17,305 bases of DNA from NCBI GenBank assembly GCA_030039695.1, contig JASHVB010000407.1, forward strand, positions 1-17,305, given 5' to 3'. The notes beneath the pieces were generated by a model. That model had not been told where the DNA came from and did not search any database. It worked only from the letters and a program-made list of their open reading frames with translations. The stretch comes from Acetobacteraceae bacterium. GTDB taxonomy: Bacteria > Pseudomonadota > Alphaproteobacteria > Acetobacterales > Acetobacteraceae. Positions 1 through 7,512 of the stretch are shown here, piece after piece; positions within the stretch are counted from its first letter, which is position 1, and every line of letters starts with the position of its first letter. The position numbers and the translations under genes were made by a program.

Positions 1-706
1 GCGACATGTAGAGGATCTGCGGCATGATCGTCCAAGCCTGAGCGCTGGACGGAACCGGAATGTGCCGCAGCTCCATCAGCACGAGATTGATCGCGTACAT
101 GCTGACGAGTCCCAGAAGAGTCGTCATCGCCGTGTAGCGGTAAGGCGACCATGCCGGAAAAAAGCTCGCGCCTGATGTGTAAATGACCCAGCAAAGAGCG
201 CCGATGAAGAGCGTGATGTCGACGATGTAGCTTTGCGCCTGATCGAAGGCGCCGACGGGATTGCCCTTCGTTATCACCAGCACGACGCCGACGAAGGCGA
301 GCAGGATGAAGCCGATCGAATAGAGGGGCGGACGAACCCCCCGCATCGCCCAATTCACCGGCAGCGCCAGGAGCGGCATTGTCGCGGTCATGATCGCCGC
401 GCTGAGAGCGCCTGTCGGGCCGGCCAGCTGCTGTCCTCGGAAAATGAGAAAATTAAAGCCGGCAAAACCGATCGTGCCGAAAAGCCAGGCGAGAAGATAG
501 CGTTCGCCTTTGAGATTGAAGGCTCCCTGACCCTCGCGGGCCAAGAGCAGGAAGGCGAAAGGAATGCCGGCGATCGTGTATCTGATGGCGGTAAAATTGA
601 AGGGATCCATCTGGGTCAGCGCCGACGTCATCACCGGGAACATGCAGCCCCATGAGACGGTGGCGACGAGGCAAAACAGGACGCCGCGCAAATAACTCGG
701 CTGCAT
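1..706 (-). CDS. EamA/DMT-family transporter, 3' end cut by window edge
   Basis: The minus strand is open from an ATG at 706 to the left edge without a stop, giving 235 residues of a protein whose C-terminus lies outside the window. The start is supported by a purine-rich GGAGAGG five bases upstream. The product is very hydrophobic. Likely membrane segments lie at about residues 7-26, 38-56, 69-89, 98-118, 128-146, 160-178 and 192-211, which fits the 10-helix drug/metabolite transporter fold made of two EamA repeats. The early SWGCMFPVM stretch and the RYTIAGIPF helix are typical of the first EamA repeat. Members export amino acids, metabolites or drugs across the inner membrane; the substrate cannot be read from sequence. 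The gene is divergent from a WYL regulator, which may control it. Codon use looks somewhat less GC-rich than in the core genes to the right. Family confidence is high, function low. Confidence 0.85.
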   Translation of the reverse strand, partial: MQPSYLRGVLFCLVATVSWGCMFPVMTSALTQMDPFNFTAIRYTIAGIPFAFLLLAREGQGAFNLKGERYLLAWLFGTIGFAGFNFLIFRGQQLAGPTGALSAAIMTATMPLLALPVNWAMRGVRPPLYSIGFILLAFVGVVLVITKGNPVGAFDQAQSYIVDITLFIGALCWVIYTSGASFFPAWSPYRYTAMTTLLGLVSMYAINLVLMELRHIPVPSSAQAWTIMPQILYMS

Positions 707-757
707 TTCATCCTCTCCGGTTCGCCCCGCCTTGGAGAGCACCCTAATGCCTTGCTG

Positions 758-775
758 CTGACAGCATTGTGTCAG
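758..775. promoter_or_regulatory. Inverted repeat CTGACA-N6-TGTCAG, candidate operator
   Basis: A perfect 6-bp inverted repeat with a 6-bp spacer lies in the 104-bp gap between the divergent transporter and regulator starts. An 18-bp dyad fits a dimeric HTH protein, and the encoded WYL regulator starting at 811 is the obvious candidate to bind it. That link is inference from position and symmetry only. Confidence 0.4.
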
Positions 776-810
776 TATCCTCGGGTTTGCGATTGAAAAA
801 TGGAGTTCCG

Positions 811-1506
811 ATGCGGCGCGCGGATCGGCTGTTCGACATCATCCAGATGCTGCGCGTTGCCGTTCAGCCGATGACGGCGGCAATTATCGCTGAGCGTCTC
901 GAGGTGACGGTCCGAACGGTATACCGGGATATCGCGACCCTGCAGGCGAGGCGCGTCCCCATCGAGGGTGCTCCGGGGGTAGGCTACTTGCTGCGCCGAG
1001 GCTTCGACTTGCCGCCACTGATGTTTACGACTGACGAAGTTGACGCGATTGCCGTCGGAGCACGACTGGTGCGCCGTTTGCGCGATCCCAGCTTGCAAAG
1101 TGCTGCGGAGAGCGTGCTGGCGAAGGTCACCACAGTGCTTCCCGACCCGCTGCGAAGCGGAATCATGGAGCCACCGTTCCTCGTATCCGGCGGCAGTGCG
1201 GCGATTTCGAACGGCATAGATCTGTCGGAGTTGCGACGTGCGATCCGTGAGACCCGCAAGGTCCGCATCGCGTACTCCGACGCGGACGCAAAACGAAGCG
1301 AACGTACCGTGTGGCCTATCGCGATGGCCTATTACGTCGACGTGACTGTGTTAGGCGCGTGGTGTGAGCTGCGGAACGATTATCGTCACTTTCGAGTAGA
1401 GCGGATCGTCATGGCAACGATTCTGAACGATCTAATACCCGTGGATGGGCGCCGTTTGAGGGAATGCTGGTTCGCCCTGCAACGAGAGAGGCCATCGGAT
1501 GTGTGA
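811..1506 (+). CDS. YafY-like HTH-WYL transcriptional regulator
   Basis: This 231-residue protein starts with MRRADRLFDIIQMLR, the usual opening of YafY-type regulators. A GGAG sits five bases before the ATG at 811, so I prefer it over an in-frame GTG at 769 that would overlap the upstream dyad. Residues 5-62 form an HTH_11/DeoR-like winged helix, with TVRTVYRDIATLQ as recognition region. A linker (about 70-130) leads to a WYL domain at about 140-200, with the conserved AWCELRNDYRHFRVERI stretch. WYL domains sense small ligands or nucleic acids. The short tail after 200 is usual for single-domain YafY proteins. The protein probably acts as a cytoplasmic dimer on its own promoter and that of the divergent EamA transporter. 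Ligand unknown. No gene in the same direction follows for 1.2 kb, so it is likely monocistronic. Confidence 0.85.
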   Translation: MRRADRLFDIIQMLRVAVQPMTAAIIAERLEVTVRTVYRDIATLQARRVPIEGAPGVGYLLRRGFDLPPLMFTTDEVDAIAVGARLVRRLRDPSLQSAAESVLAKVTTVLPDPLRSGIMEPPFLVSGGSAAISNGIDLSELRRAIRETRKVRIAYSDADAKRSERTVWPIAMAYYVDVTVLGAWCELRNDYRHFRVERIVMATILNDLIPVDGRRLRECWFALQRERPSDV

Positions 1507-1550
1507 TGTCACCGAGCTCAGCGCATCGCACGGCGTACAAAGGTTTGCCT

Positions 1551-1803
1551 TCAGGCAGGCGAGGTCAGTGCCACCGAACCCACGGTCTCGAGGCAGTTGC
1601 CCGCGCTGGCCGGTCCGTTACCGCCAGCGGCATGTGGCCGGACCACCTCGACAATCCAGCCCATCGAGCCGCGCTGACCGATGGTCGATCATGTCGGGCA
1701 CGAAATAGGCCACCACCACGGCGGGCAGCGCCGAGAAACCGACTCCCGGGTCGTTCATTGCCGCCGTGCCGGTGTATTCGTCCACATCGACGCGATCCCG
1801 GAA
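1551..1803 (-). pseudogene. Frameshifted C-terminal gene fragment, family unknown
   Basis: On the minus strand, one frame from 1803 down to about 1680 reads as plausible protein (DRVDVDEYTGTAAMNDPG, then ALPAVVVAYFVPDMID). From about 1686 to a TGA at 1551-1553 the adjacent frame continues smoothly (IGQRGSMGWIVEVVRPHAA, ending ETVGSVALTSPA). The two join at about 1675-1686 with a one-base shift. A stop lies directly upstream of the first segment, so the 5' end is missing too. It looks like the last roughly 80 codons of a gene that has lost its start and acquired a frameshift. I do not recognise the family. A sequencing error could cause the shift but would not explain the missing 5' part. Confidence 0.35.
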
Positions 1804-2211
1804 TCACTCAGCGCGACAATGACTCAATAGTGACAATGCTTGACGCGATATATCACGTAAACGTAGCGTTTGAAAGCGGGCCGGTGAAACGCAGAGGAAA
1901 CGCAGCCGGTAGCGCAACAATTCTGTTATGTGTTCGAGTGGGGTTGCCAAGCAGCCGGTGAATCGCCTCGCCGAAGTCCTACCCTGGAATATCGGCGACA
2001 CAGCAGGCGCCACTGCCGCCTGATCGAGCGAACAGTCAGCCTGCGCGCGTCATGGTCGCCGCCGGACGGCTACAGCGGTTCAAGCGACGAGGCCGGCTGC
2101 TGCGCATGAGAGACCGCCGGCACGCGGCAGTTCATGAGACGTTCGGATAGCGTTCGTACAACTGTCACACTCAATGAGGCATGATCGAGATCGATAAGAA
2201 GTCACGCATGC

Positions 2212-2450
2212 GGAGCTGTCCGCATCGAGCACGGCGAACGGGTCTGGCGCACCGTTCGTCGGGCCCATGCGGCCGGCGCCAGCGACGCGCCGGCCATACC
2301 AATGGAAGTGGCTAAATGATGAAGCAGCTGTTGTCGCGCTGTCGGTCGTGCCGGGTCTCGACGACTGAACTTTCATCGAGAACGTCAAAGCCGAGGTTCA
2401 GGCAGGCGAGCAGGTCACCATCGCTGACGTCGTGGTCAAACGGCCGTCAC
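2212..2450 (+). pseudogene. Broken coding fragment with frameshift and internal stop
   Basis: From 2212 one frame reads protein-like (GAVRIEHGERVWRTVRRAH, then DAPAIPMEVAK) up to a TGA at 2317-2319. The next frame, starting at 2315, carries on with EAAVVALSVVPGLDD, hits a TGA at 2366-2368, and continues in the same frame with TFIENVKAEVQAGEQVTIAD to about 2450. The last segment loosely resembles the 'V.AGE.VT..DV' strand pattern of SAF domains, but this is a weak match. One frameshift and one nonsense codon in 240 bp point to a decaying gene. It may equally be a chance open stretch in GC-rich DNA. Confidence 0.25.
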
Positions 2451-2748
2451 AGGTCTGCCGCCACGGTGTGTCTGACGCATCATCGCAGTGGCGGACGGCC
2501 CGGACGGCCGTGCCCCTCGGCCAGTCGCATGTCCGCAACACCACAAAGCGATGCACCGCGGCGCGGCCGTTGCACATGATACGTAGTACGTCGCAGCAGC
2601 AATGTTGTTGATATGAACCAGTGCCCCCTGCACGCGGTCGCGGTCAACAGCCGGCTGTTGGAATCGCCGAGAGCGACGCTCCGCCACTCCACGGCCGCAC
2701 GCTCACCGCGCGTGGCGAAGCATGATGCGGCGGCCATCCCTGCACATG

Positions 2749-2754
2749 AAGGAG
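2749..2754 (+). promoter_or_regulatory. Ribosome binding site of the porin gene
   Basis: AAGGAG lies six bases before the ATG at 2761. It decides the start: an in-frame ATG at 2722 would add 13 residues in front of what is otherwise a classical signal peptide. Confidence 0.8.
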
Positions 2755-2760
2755 AACGAC

Positions 2761-4209
2761 ATGGGAAAGTTCAGATTGCTCCTTGCCGCGACCACAATGC
2801 TCGGTCTGGTGACAGGCGCGGCACAGGCAGGCCGGCTCATGGGTTTTGAAGGCAACCCCGCATCAGTCACTGGCACCGGCTTGCTGACCACGCCGGACGG
2901 CTTCGTCGAGACGGGCTCGGCAACTACCGGCGCTCAAGGGCTGGAGGCTGAGACTACAACGCCATGGTCCAATCCGGCGCCTGGCACCATCAACATGCGC
3001 ATCAACCTGTTCGTCAACGAATTCCCGATGGCGTCATGGTGGAGCGGCATGAACGGCAACGGCACGCCTGCATCCAACGCCGGCAATAAGCAACAGCCAT
3101 TCGGGATCTGGGGCTGGATCCGCGTCGACTTCGGTATCGACGGAGCGACGCGGAACGGTATCCGCTATGGTGCCTTCACGGAAATCCGCGAAAACAACAC
3201 GACCGCGATTACCGGCAGCACGACCTCAGCGACGTCCGGCTTCGCGCAGAGCGCCTCTGCCGATTCCAGCGACAATACCCTCTATGTCCGGCAGGCGAAT
3301 GTCTATATCGGCACCGATCAGCTCGGCTTCATCCGCATCGGCACCAATATTGGCGCGGACAATCTCTTGGAGACCGGGTTGAATGACGAGTACGACATCG
3401 GCTGGGTCAACCTCGCCACCGCCATCCCCAGCAACATGGTGCCGATCTGGCCGTGGGCCGACGCCGGTGGCGAGTATATGGCGGCGCGCATTACCTACAC
3501 CTCACCGTTGATCCGCGGCTTCGATGCGGTGATCTCATTTGCACCAAACAACTCGACGCCGCTTGACGGCTCTGGCTGCTCCGAGCCGTACGGCGGTGTC
3601 GGCTGCGTGACACAGTCATCATCCTCCCTCTCCGGCGACTATTCGAACCGCTTCCGGAACCAGGTTGGCATCGGCCTGCGCTACCGCGATGCCATCGGCC
3701 CGGTTGGGTTCGCAATCGCCGGCATCTGGACGGTCAGTGGCAAGGTCAACAACGTCGGACCGACGGCCTATAATGGACAGAATCTTGGCAACGTCGGCGC
3801 CCAGATCACCTATGACCACAACCTCTCGGTCGGTGCCAACGTGGAGTGGGGCGCCTTTAACGGTAACTGGGCCCTGCAGCCGGTGGGCGGGGCCACCGCC
3901 GTCGCGTGGACCGTCGGCGGTAAGTACACAATCCCGCAGGCGCCGCTCACCATGGGCATCAATTACTTCAACTACAAATACCAGGGTCAGGCTGGGCTGC
4001 CGACGCAGCGCGTCTCACAAGGCATCGACGTGGGCGCAGACTATGGCCTGGGCCCGGGTGTCGTGCTCGCGGCAGAGTATGCCTGGGGGGAGAACAAACA
4101 GGGCGATTACAACTTCCTGACCGGTGCATTCGGCAGCGAGCCGGGTTCGAACCTTAGCAACAAGGTGTGGGCGCAGCTCCTCACCGCTGGCATTTCGGTG
4201 CGCTTCTGA
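2761..4209 (+). CDS. Outer-membrane porin
   Basis: This 482-residue protein has a signal peptide with positive residues (GKFR), a hydrophobic core and a likely signal peptidase I site after AQA (residue 23). The mature part alternates aromatic and polar residues as in beta-barrel strands, for example GIWGWIRVDFGIDG and NTLYVRQANVYIGTDQLGFI. It ends in AGISVRF, with the terminal Phe that the BAM machinery recognises. The YVRQANVYIGT...GFIRIGTN part resembles the 'VYVRRAFVYL...G.LRFG' strand pair of Gram-negative general porins (Porin_4-like). It should form a diffusion channel in the outer membrane; its solute preference cannot be told. Length is normal for alphaproteobacterial porins. The gene stands alone, with decayed DNA upstream and an inverted repeat just downstream. 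I am confident of porin, not of subfamily. Confidence 0.85.
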   Translation: MGKFRLLLAATTMLGLVTGAAQAGRLMGFEGNPASVTGTGLLTTPDGFVETGSATTGAQGLEAETTTPWSNPAPGTINMRINLFVNEFPMASWWSGMNGNGTPASNAGNKQQPFGIWGWIRVDFGIDGATRNGIRYGAFTEIRENNTTAITGSTTSATSGFAQSASADSSDNTLYVRQANVYIGTDQLGFIRIGTNIGADNLLETGLNDEYDIGWVNLATAIPSNMVPIWPWADAGGEYMAARITYTSPLIRGFDAVISFAPNNSTPLDGSGCSEPYGGVGCVTQSSSSLSGDYSNRFRNQVGIGLRYRDAIGPVGFAIAGIWTVSGKVNNVGPTAYNGQNLGNVGAQITYDHNLSVGANVEWGAFNGNWALQPVGGATAVAWTVGGKYTIPQAPLTMGINYFNYKYQGQAGLPTQRVSQGIDVGADYGLGPGVVLAAEYAWGENKQGDYNFLTGAFGSEPGSNLSNKVWAQLLTAGISVRF

Positions 4210-4223
4210 TCGCTGATGGCTCC

Positions 4224-4268
4224 CTCTCCCCTTGGCGGCTTGGGCCGAGAGACAGACCAGGGGGAGAG
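4224..4268 (+). terminator. Long inverted repeat after the porin gene
   Basis: CTCTCCCCTTGG (4224-4235) pairs with CCAGGGGGAGAG (4257-4268) over 12 positions with one G-U wobble. A smaller CGGC/GCCG hairpin (4236-4247) sits in the loop. It starts 15 bp after the porin stop and probably ends or protects the transcript. There is no T-run, so it may instead be a copy of a dispersed palindromic repeat. Confidence 0.45.
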
Positions 4269-4789
4269 TGGCGCGTGGAAGTCCGCGGGCAGGGGTGCCC
4301 CGCCCCGGCGCGCCTTCCTCGGCGCGAGGCGTGGCCTTTCAAGGGACTGGGCATGGTGATTGGTCAGGCGCGGCATGCGCGTCAACAGGCATTCAACCAC
4401 ACCGCCACCGTCGCTGCCACAGCATGCCGCCGCTTCGTGGTGCGTCAATTTGAGTACTGATGCACTTACGAATTGAAGTCAGTTTGCGACTGCGCGAAGC
4501 CGCGAGGCACCGATGATGGAACCCTGCGTGACGCGCTCGTCCCTGGCTTCGCCATCGGCCGCTCCGGCATTGCCTGCGATGACTGCCGTCAGCGAGGTCG
4601 GTGCTATGATTTTTTTATGCCACACCCGGACGGCCCCAATCGATTTTCTATGCCAGACTGCTCATTTTCCCAGCTTAGCCCGCTCGCGTGCCGATTTGTG
4701 TGGGAGCAATCGGGCGAACGCCAAGGGCTGATGACGGCGGATTCCAGCCTTCATTGGGTCCGCCAGGACAAGTCAAGGGATCACTCGTT
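4269..4789. other. Gap between porin and small ORF, no supported gene
   Basis: About 520 bp. Open frames exist on both strands but none looks like protein. The best is a plus-strand TTG-start frame, 4473-4793, whose TGA overlaps the ATG at 4790 (ATGA). Its content is rich in scattered Cys, Arg and Pro and matches nothing I know. A run of seven T at about 4611-4617 follows TATGA but has no stem before it. I see no tRNA or repeat. Confidence 0.4.
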
Positions 4790-5077
4790 ATGACATCACT
4801 GAGCGTTGCACGGGGAACGTCCGACTACAGGATCATTGTGCGTCGGGTCGCAATAGGCTCTGCGCCGTACCGGTGGGGATGGGAGGTGCGCGACGTGACC
4901 GGCAATACCCAGGTGCATATTTCGACCGATCGGTTCCGGGATATGGAGGCAGCCTATCAGGCCGGCAAGGCTTGGCTGGGCGCCGCTGCGCCGGTTCCCT
5001 GCGCCCGACCGGTCAGGTCGCGCGGTCCCTACAAGGTTAGGGCTCGGCTGGTGGTTGTGCGGCAAAGTCCGAACTGA
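4790..5077 (+). CDS. Small conserved-looking hypothetical protein
   Basis: The product has 95 residues from an ATG at 4790, with AAGGGA about nine bases upstream. I do not recognise a named domain. What can be seen is a soluble, compact sequence: a strand-like YRIIVRRVAIGSAPYRWGWE, then VRDVTGNTQVHISTDRF, a helix MEAAYQAGKAWL, and a basic Pro/Arg-rich tail (about 65-95). The 'W.WEV.D......S...F.....A...G..WL' pattern is typical of small alphaproteobacterial proteins of unknown function that carry one beta-sheet and one helix. The basic tail could contact nucleic acid, but this is speculation. It lies 104 bp before ogt on the same strand and could share its promoter. A 180-residue frame on the opposite strand has the composition of an antisense shadow. 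Confidence 0.6.
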   Translation: MTSLSVARGTSDYRIIVRRVAIGSAPYRWGWEVRDVTGNTQVHISTDRFRDMEAAYQAGKAWLGAAAPVPCARPVRSRGPYKVRARLVVVRQSPN

Positions 5078-5181
5078 GGCACGATCAGCAGCCTGCACTG
5101 CTTCAGGGGACCCGGCATCCTTGGCGGCGATGAGGACGGCGCGATTCCAGCGCCGGCGCGATTGCCCTAGTCTTCTGACGC

Positions 5182-5757
5182 ATGTCGGCACAGGCTTTCG
5201 CACTGTTCCATACCGCCATCGGCGCCTGCGCCATCGCGTGGAGCGAGCGCGGTGTGCTGGGCGTGCAGCTACCGGAACGCCACGAGCAGGCGACACGAGA
5301 TCGTGTGCGCCGGCGCTTCCCCGACGCCGTCGAGACACCGCCGCACCCCGCCATTCAGCAGGCGATCGATGGCATCGTCGGCTTGCTGCGCGGTGAGGCC
5401 CGCGATCTCTCCTTGGTCAGGCTCGACATGGAGGGCGTTCCGCCGTTCCGGCAGTCCATCTATGCGGTGCTGCGCGGTATCCCACCCGGCAGCACCCTGT
5501 CTTATGGCGAGGTTGCAACGCGACTTGGCGACCAATGCACGGCGCGCGATGTGGGCGAGGCGATGGGGAAGAACCCGTGTCCCGTCATCGTGCCGTGCCA
5601 TCAGGTGGTGGGGACCGGTGGAAGGATCGGCGGTTTTTCGGCGAACGGCGGCGTCGCAACGAAGCTAAGATTGCTGAATATCGAGCGGGCTCAGCTAGGC
5701 AAATCGCCCGAATTGTTCGACAGGCTACCGTTGGCCGTGCCACCGCGCCGGCGCTGA
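5182..5757 (+). CDS. ogt: Methylated-DNA--[protein]-cysteine S-methyltransferase
   Basis: This 191-residue suicide repair protein moves O6-alkyl groups from guanine to its own cysteine. The active site VPCHQV puts the acceptor at Cys139. It is preceded by a helix-turn-helix (TLSYGEVATRLG, 105-116), by Arg122, which takes the place of the arginine finger that flips the base, and by the NPCP stretch (Asn131 hinge). It is followed by GGRIGGFSANGG and KLRLLNIE. Residues 1-80 form the degenerate N-terminal ribonuclease-H-like domain. There is no AdaA or AdaB regulator domain, so this is the constitutive Ogt type. The usual PCHRV has Gln in place of Arg (Gln141). The C-terminal tail after 172 is slightly longer than in E. 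coli Ogt. No good Shine-Dalgarno precedes the ATG. The gene converges on mmsA with a 47-bp gap. Confidence 0.93.
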   Translation: MSAQAFALFHTAIGACAIAWSERGVLGVQLPERHEQATRDRVRRRFPDAVETPPHPAIQQAIDGIVGLLRGEARDLSLVRLDMEGVPPFRQSIYAVLRGIPPGSTLSYGEVATRLGDQCTARDVGEAMGKNPCPVIVPCHQVVGTGGRIGGFSANGGVATKLRLLNIERAQLGKSPELFDRLPLAVPPRRR

Positions 5758-5804
5758 TACCGCGTATCATGTGCGGCGCGCCCGGCGGATGGTCGCGGCC
5801 GCCG

Positions 5805-7301
5805 CTACCTCCCCAGTGTCGGCATCACATACTCCGGTCCACGCCGCGCACCGCCGGGCCAGCGCTGCATCACTGCCTTGTAGCGGGTGTAGAACCGCAC
5901 GCCCTCCGGCCCGTAAATGTGATGGTCGCCGAAAAGGGACCGCTTCCATCCTCCGAACGAGTGATACGCCATCGGCACCGGGATTGGCACGTTCACGCCG
6001 ACCATGCCTATCTGGATTGCATTGGCGAAATCGCGCGCCGCACCACCATCGGCGGTGAAGATGGCCACGCCATTGCCGTATTCGTGCGCGTTCACCATGC
6101 GCGTCGCACCAGCGAGGTCCGGGGTGCGCACCACGCTCAGCACCGGGCCGAAAATCTCCTCGCGGTAGATACGCATGTCGGTACGCACCTCGTCGAACAG
6201 GCAGCCGCCGATGAAGTAGCCGTTCTCGTAACCTTGCAGCTTCAGGTCGCGGCCATCCACGACCAGCTTCGCGCCTTCCTTCACGCCGAGATCGACATAG
6301 CCCTTCACTCTCTCGCGGTGCTCTGTCGTCACCAGCGGTCCCATCTCGGCGTCAGGATCGGTGCCGGGGCCGATCTTCAGCGCGCGCACGCGCGGCTCTA
6401 GTTTCTTCACCAGAGCATCACCGACGTTGCCAACCGCGACCGCAACGGACACCGCCATGCAGCGCTCACCAGCGGCGCCGTAGGCCGAGCCCATCAGCGC
6501 ATCGACCGCATCGTCCAAATCGGCGTCAGGCATCACCACTAGGTGGTTCTTCGCCCCCCCTAGGGCCTGCACGCGCTTTCCCGCGGCCGTGCCGCCGCGA
6601 TAGATCGTCTCGGCGATCGCCGCGGAGCCGACAAAGCTGATCCCGGCGATGTCGGGATGAGCGATGATCGCCTCGACCGCCTCGCGCGCGCCTTGCACCA
6701 CGTTGAAGACGCCGTCAGGCAAACCCGCTTCTGCGAGCAGTTCGGCGAGTTTCAGTGAGGCGGACGGATCCTTCTCCGACGGCTTCAGCACGAAGCAGTT
6801 GCCGCAGGCCAAGGCGACCGGCGCCATCCACAGCGGCACCATGAGCGGGAAATTGAATGGCGTGATGCCGGCAACAACGCCGAGCGGCTGGCGCAGCGAC
6901 CATGCATCCATGCCGGTGGCGATCAGGTCGCTGAATTCTCCCTTGGTCAGATGCGGAATCCCACAGGCGAACTCAACCACCTCCAGACCGCGCGTCACTT
7001 CACCGTCAGCATCCGACAACACCTTGCCGTGTTCCGTCGTGATGATCGCGGCGATCTGCTTGCGGTCACGCTCGAGCAATTCCTTCAGCTTGAACATGAC
7101 GCGGGCGCGGCGCAGCGGCGGCGTGTTCGCCCAGGCGGGAAACGCCGCCGCCGCGACGGCGACGGCCTTGTTAACTTCGGCCGCGTCGGCCAGCGCGACA
7201 CGCGCGGTGAGTTCGCCGGCCGCCGGATTGAACACATCACCGAACTTGCCGCTGGTGCCCGCGACCTGCTTCCCGCCGATGAAATGGCCGATTTCGCGCA
7301 T
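5805..7301 (-). CDS. mmsA: CoA-acylating methylmalonate-semialdehyde dehydrogenase
   Basis: This 498-residue aldehyde dehydrogenase-superfamily enzyme converts methylmalonate semialdehyde, NAD+ and CoA to propionyl-CoA, and malonate semialdehyde to acetyl-CoA. It acts late in valine, myo-inositol and beta-alanine breakdown. Diagnostic features are the N-terminal HFIGGK, PFNFPLM (148-154) and KPSEKDP (173-179). GGAKNH (248-253) is also diagnostic: Asn replaces the general-base Glu of ordinary ALDHs, as in CoA-dependent MMSDH. The catalytic thiol is Cys281 in GERCMA, and EEIFGPV is at 381-387. Length is normal. The start is the ATG at 7301 with GGAGG six bases upstream. The gene is divergent from the dmpA-like peptidase across 211 bp. 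No mmsB (3-hydroxyisobutyrate dehydrogenase) or acyl-CoA dehydrogenase is adjacent, so the valine pathway is not clustered here. Confidence 0.95.
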   Translation of the reverse strand: MREIGHFIGGKQVAGTSGKFGDVFNPAAGELTARVALADAAEVNKAVAVAAAAFPAWANTPPLRRARVMFKLKELLERDRKQIAAIITTEHGKVLSDADGEVTRGLEVVEFACGIPHLTKGEFSDLIATGMDAWSLRQPLGVVAGITPFNFPLMVPLWMAPVALACGNCFVLKPSEKDPSASLKLAELLAEAGLPDGVFNVVQGAREAVEAIIAHPDIAGISFVGSAAIAETIYRGGTAAGKRVQALGGAKNHLVVMPDADLDDAVDALMGSAYGAAGERCMAVSVAVAVGNVGDALVKKLEPRVRALKIGPGTDPDAEMGPLVTTEHRERVKGYVDLGVKEGAKLVVDGRDLKLQGYENGYFIGGCLFDEVRTDMRIYREEIFGPVLSVVRTPDLAGATRMVNAHEYGNGVAIFTADGGAARDFANAIQIGMVGVNVPIPVPMAYHSFGGWKRSLFGDHHIYGPEGVRFYTRYKAVMQRWPGGARRGPEYVMPTLGR

Positions 7302-7422
7302 GATGTCCCTCCGCAGTCCTGTTGCGGGGGAATTAGGCCGATTTCGGCTGCGGGGCTAGACGGGCGCGACGCGTGAGCGAACCGCGAGCCCGGTCGTCCC
7401 GTACAGCGTTTCGGCCAGCACG

Positions 7423-7436
7423 GGACCTTGAGGTCC
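7423..7436. promoter_or_regulatory. Palindrome GGACCT-TG-AGGTCC, candidate operator
   Basis: Six-bp arms with a 2-bp centre lie in the 211-bp gap between the divergent mmsA and peptidase starts, 87 bp from the latter. The gap is the only place for the promoters of both genes. Binding by a regulator is possible; nothing in the window identifies which one. Confidence 0.3.
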
Positions 7437-7512
7437 AAGTGTCGCGTGTGGTTGTTCAATGTGGCCCTGACGTCTTATCTCCGCGTCCAGGTAAACGGCA
7501 CTCGGAAAGACA

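Larger units (their letters stand above)
1507..2760. other. 1.25-kb decay zone without an intact gene
   Basis: No open frame here has both a convincing start and protein-like composition. Two stretches do read like real protein interrupted by a frameshift or stop: minus strand 1551-1803 and plus strand about 2212-2450, listed separately. The rest (about 1810-2200 and 2450-2745) shows no family I recognise, no tRNA and no transposase. The last part, from about 2600, must hold the promoter and leader of the porin gene, but I cannot point to clear -35 and -10 boxes. Confidence 0.5.

Noticed and set aside
4603..4617. TATGATTTTTTT as a promoter -10 box or terminator tail
   Set aside because: No suitable -35 at 16-18 bp and no stem before the T-run.
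4473..4793. Plus-strand TTG-start frame whose stop overlaps the ATG at 4790
   Set aside because: The ATGA overlap is attractive, but the TTG start lacks a ribosome site and the residues look random, with scattered Cys and no secondary-structure pattern.
4796..5338. 180-codon minus-strand frame over the small ORF and the start of ogt
   Set aside because: Arg/Pro/His-rich antisense shadow; it overlaps the true ogt N-terminus.
5535..6401. 288-codon plus-strand frame spanning the end of ogt and the mmsA region
   Set aside because: It is antisense to mmsA for most of its length and has His/Arg/Ala-rich shadow composition; both real genes have full family motifs.
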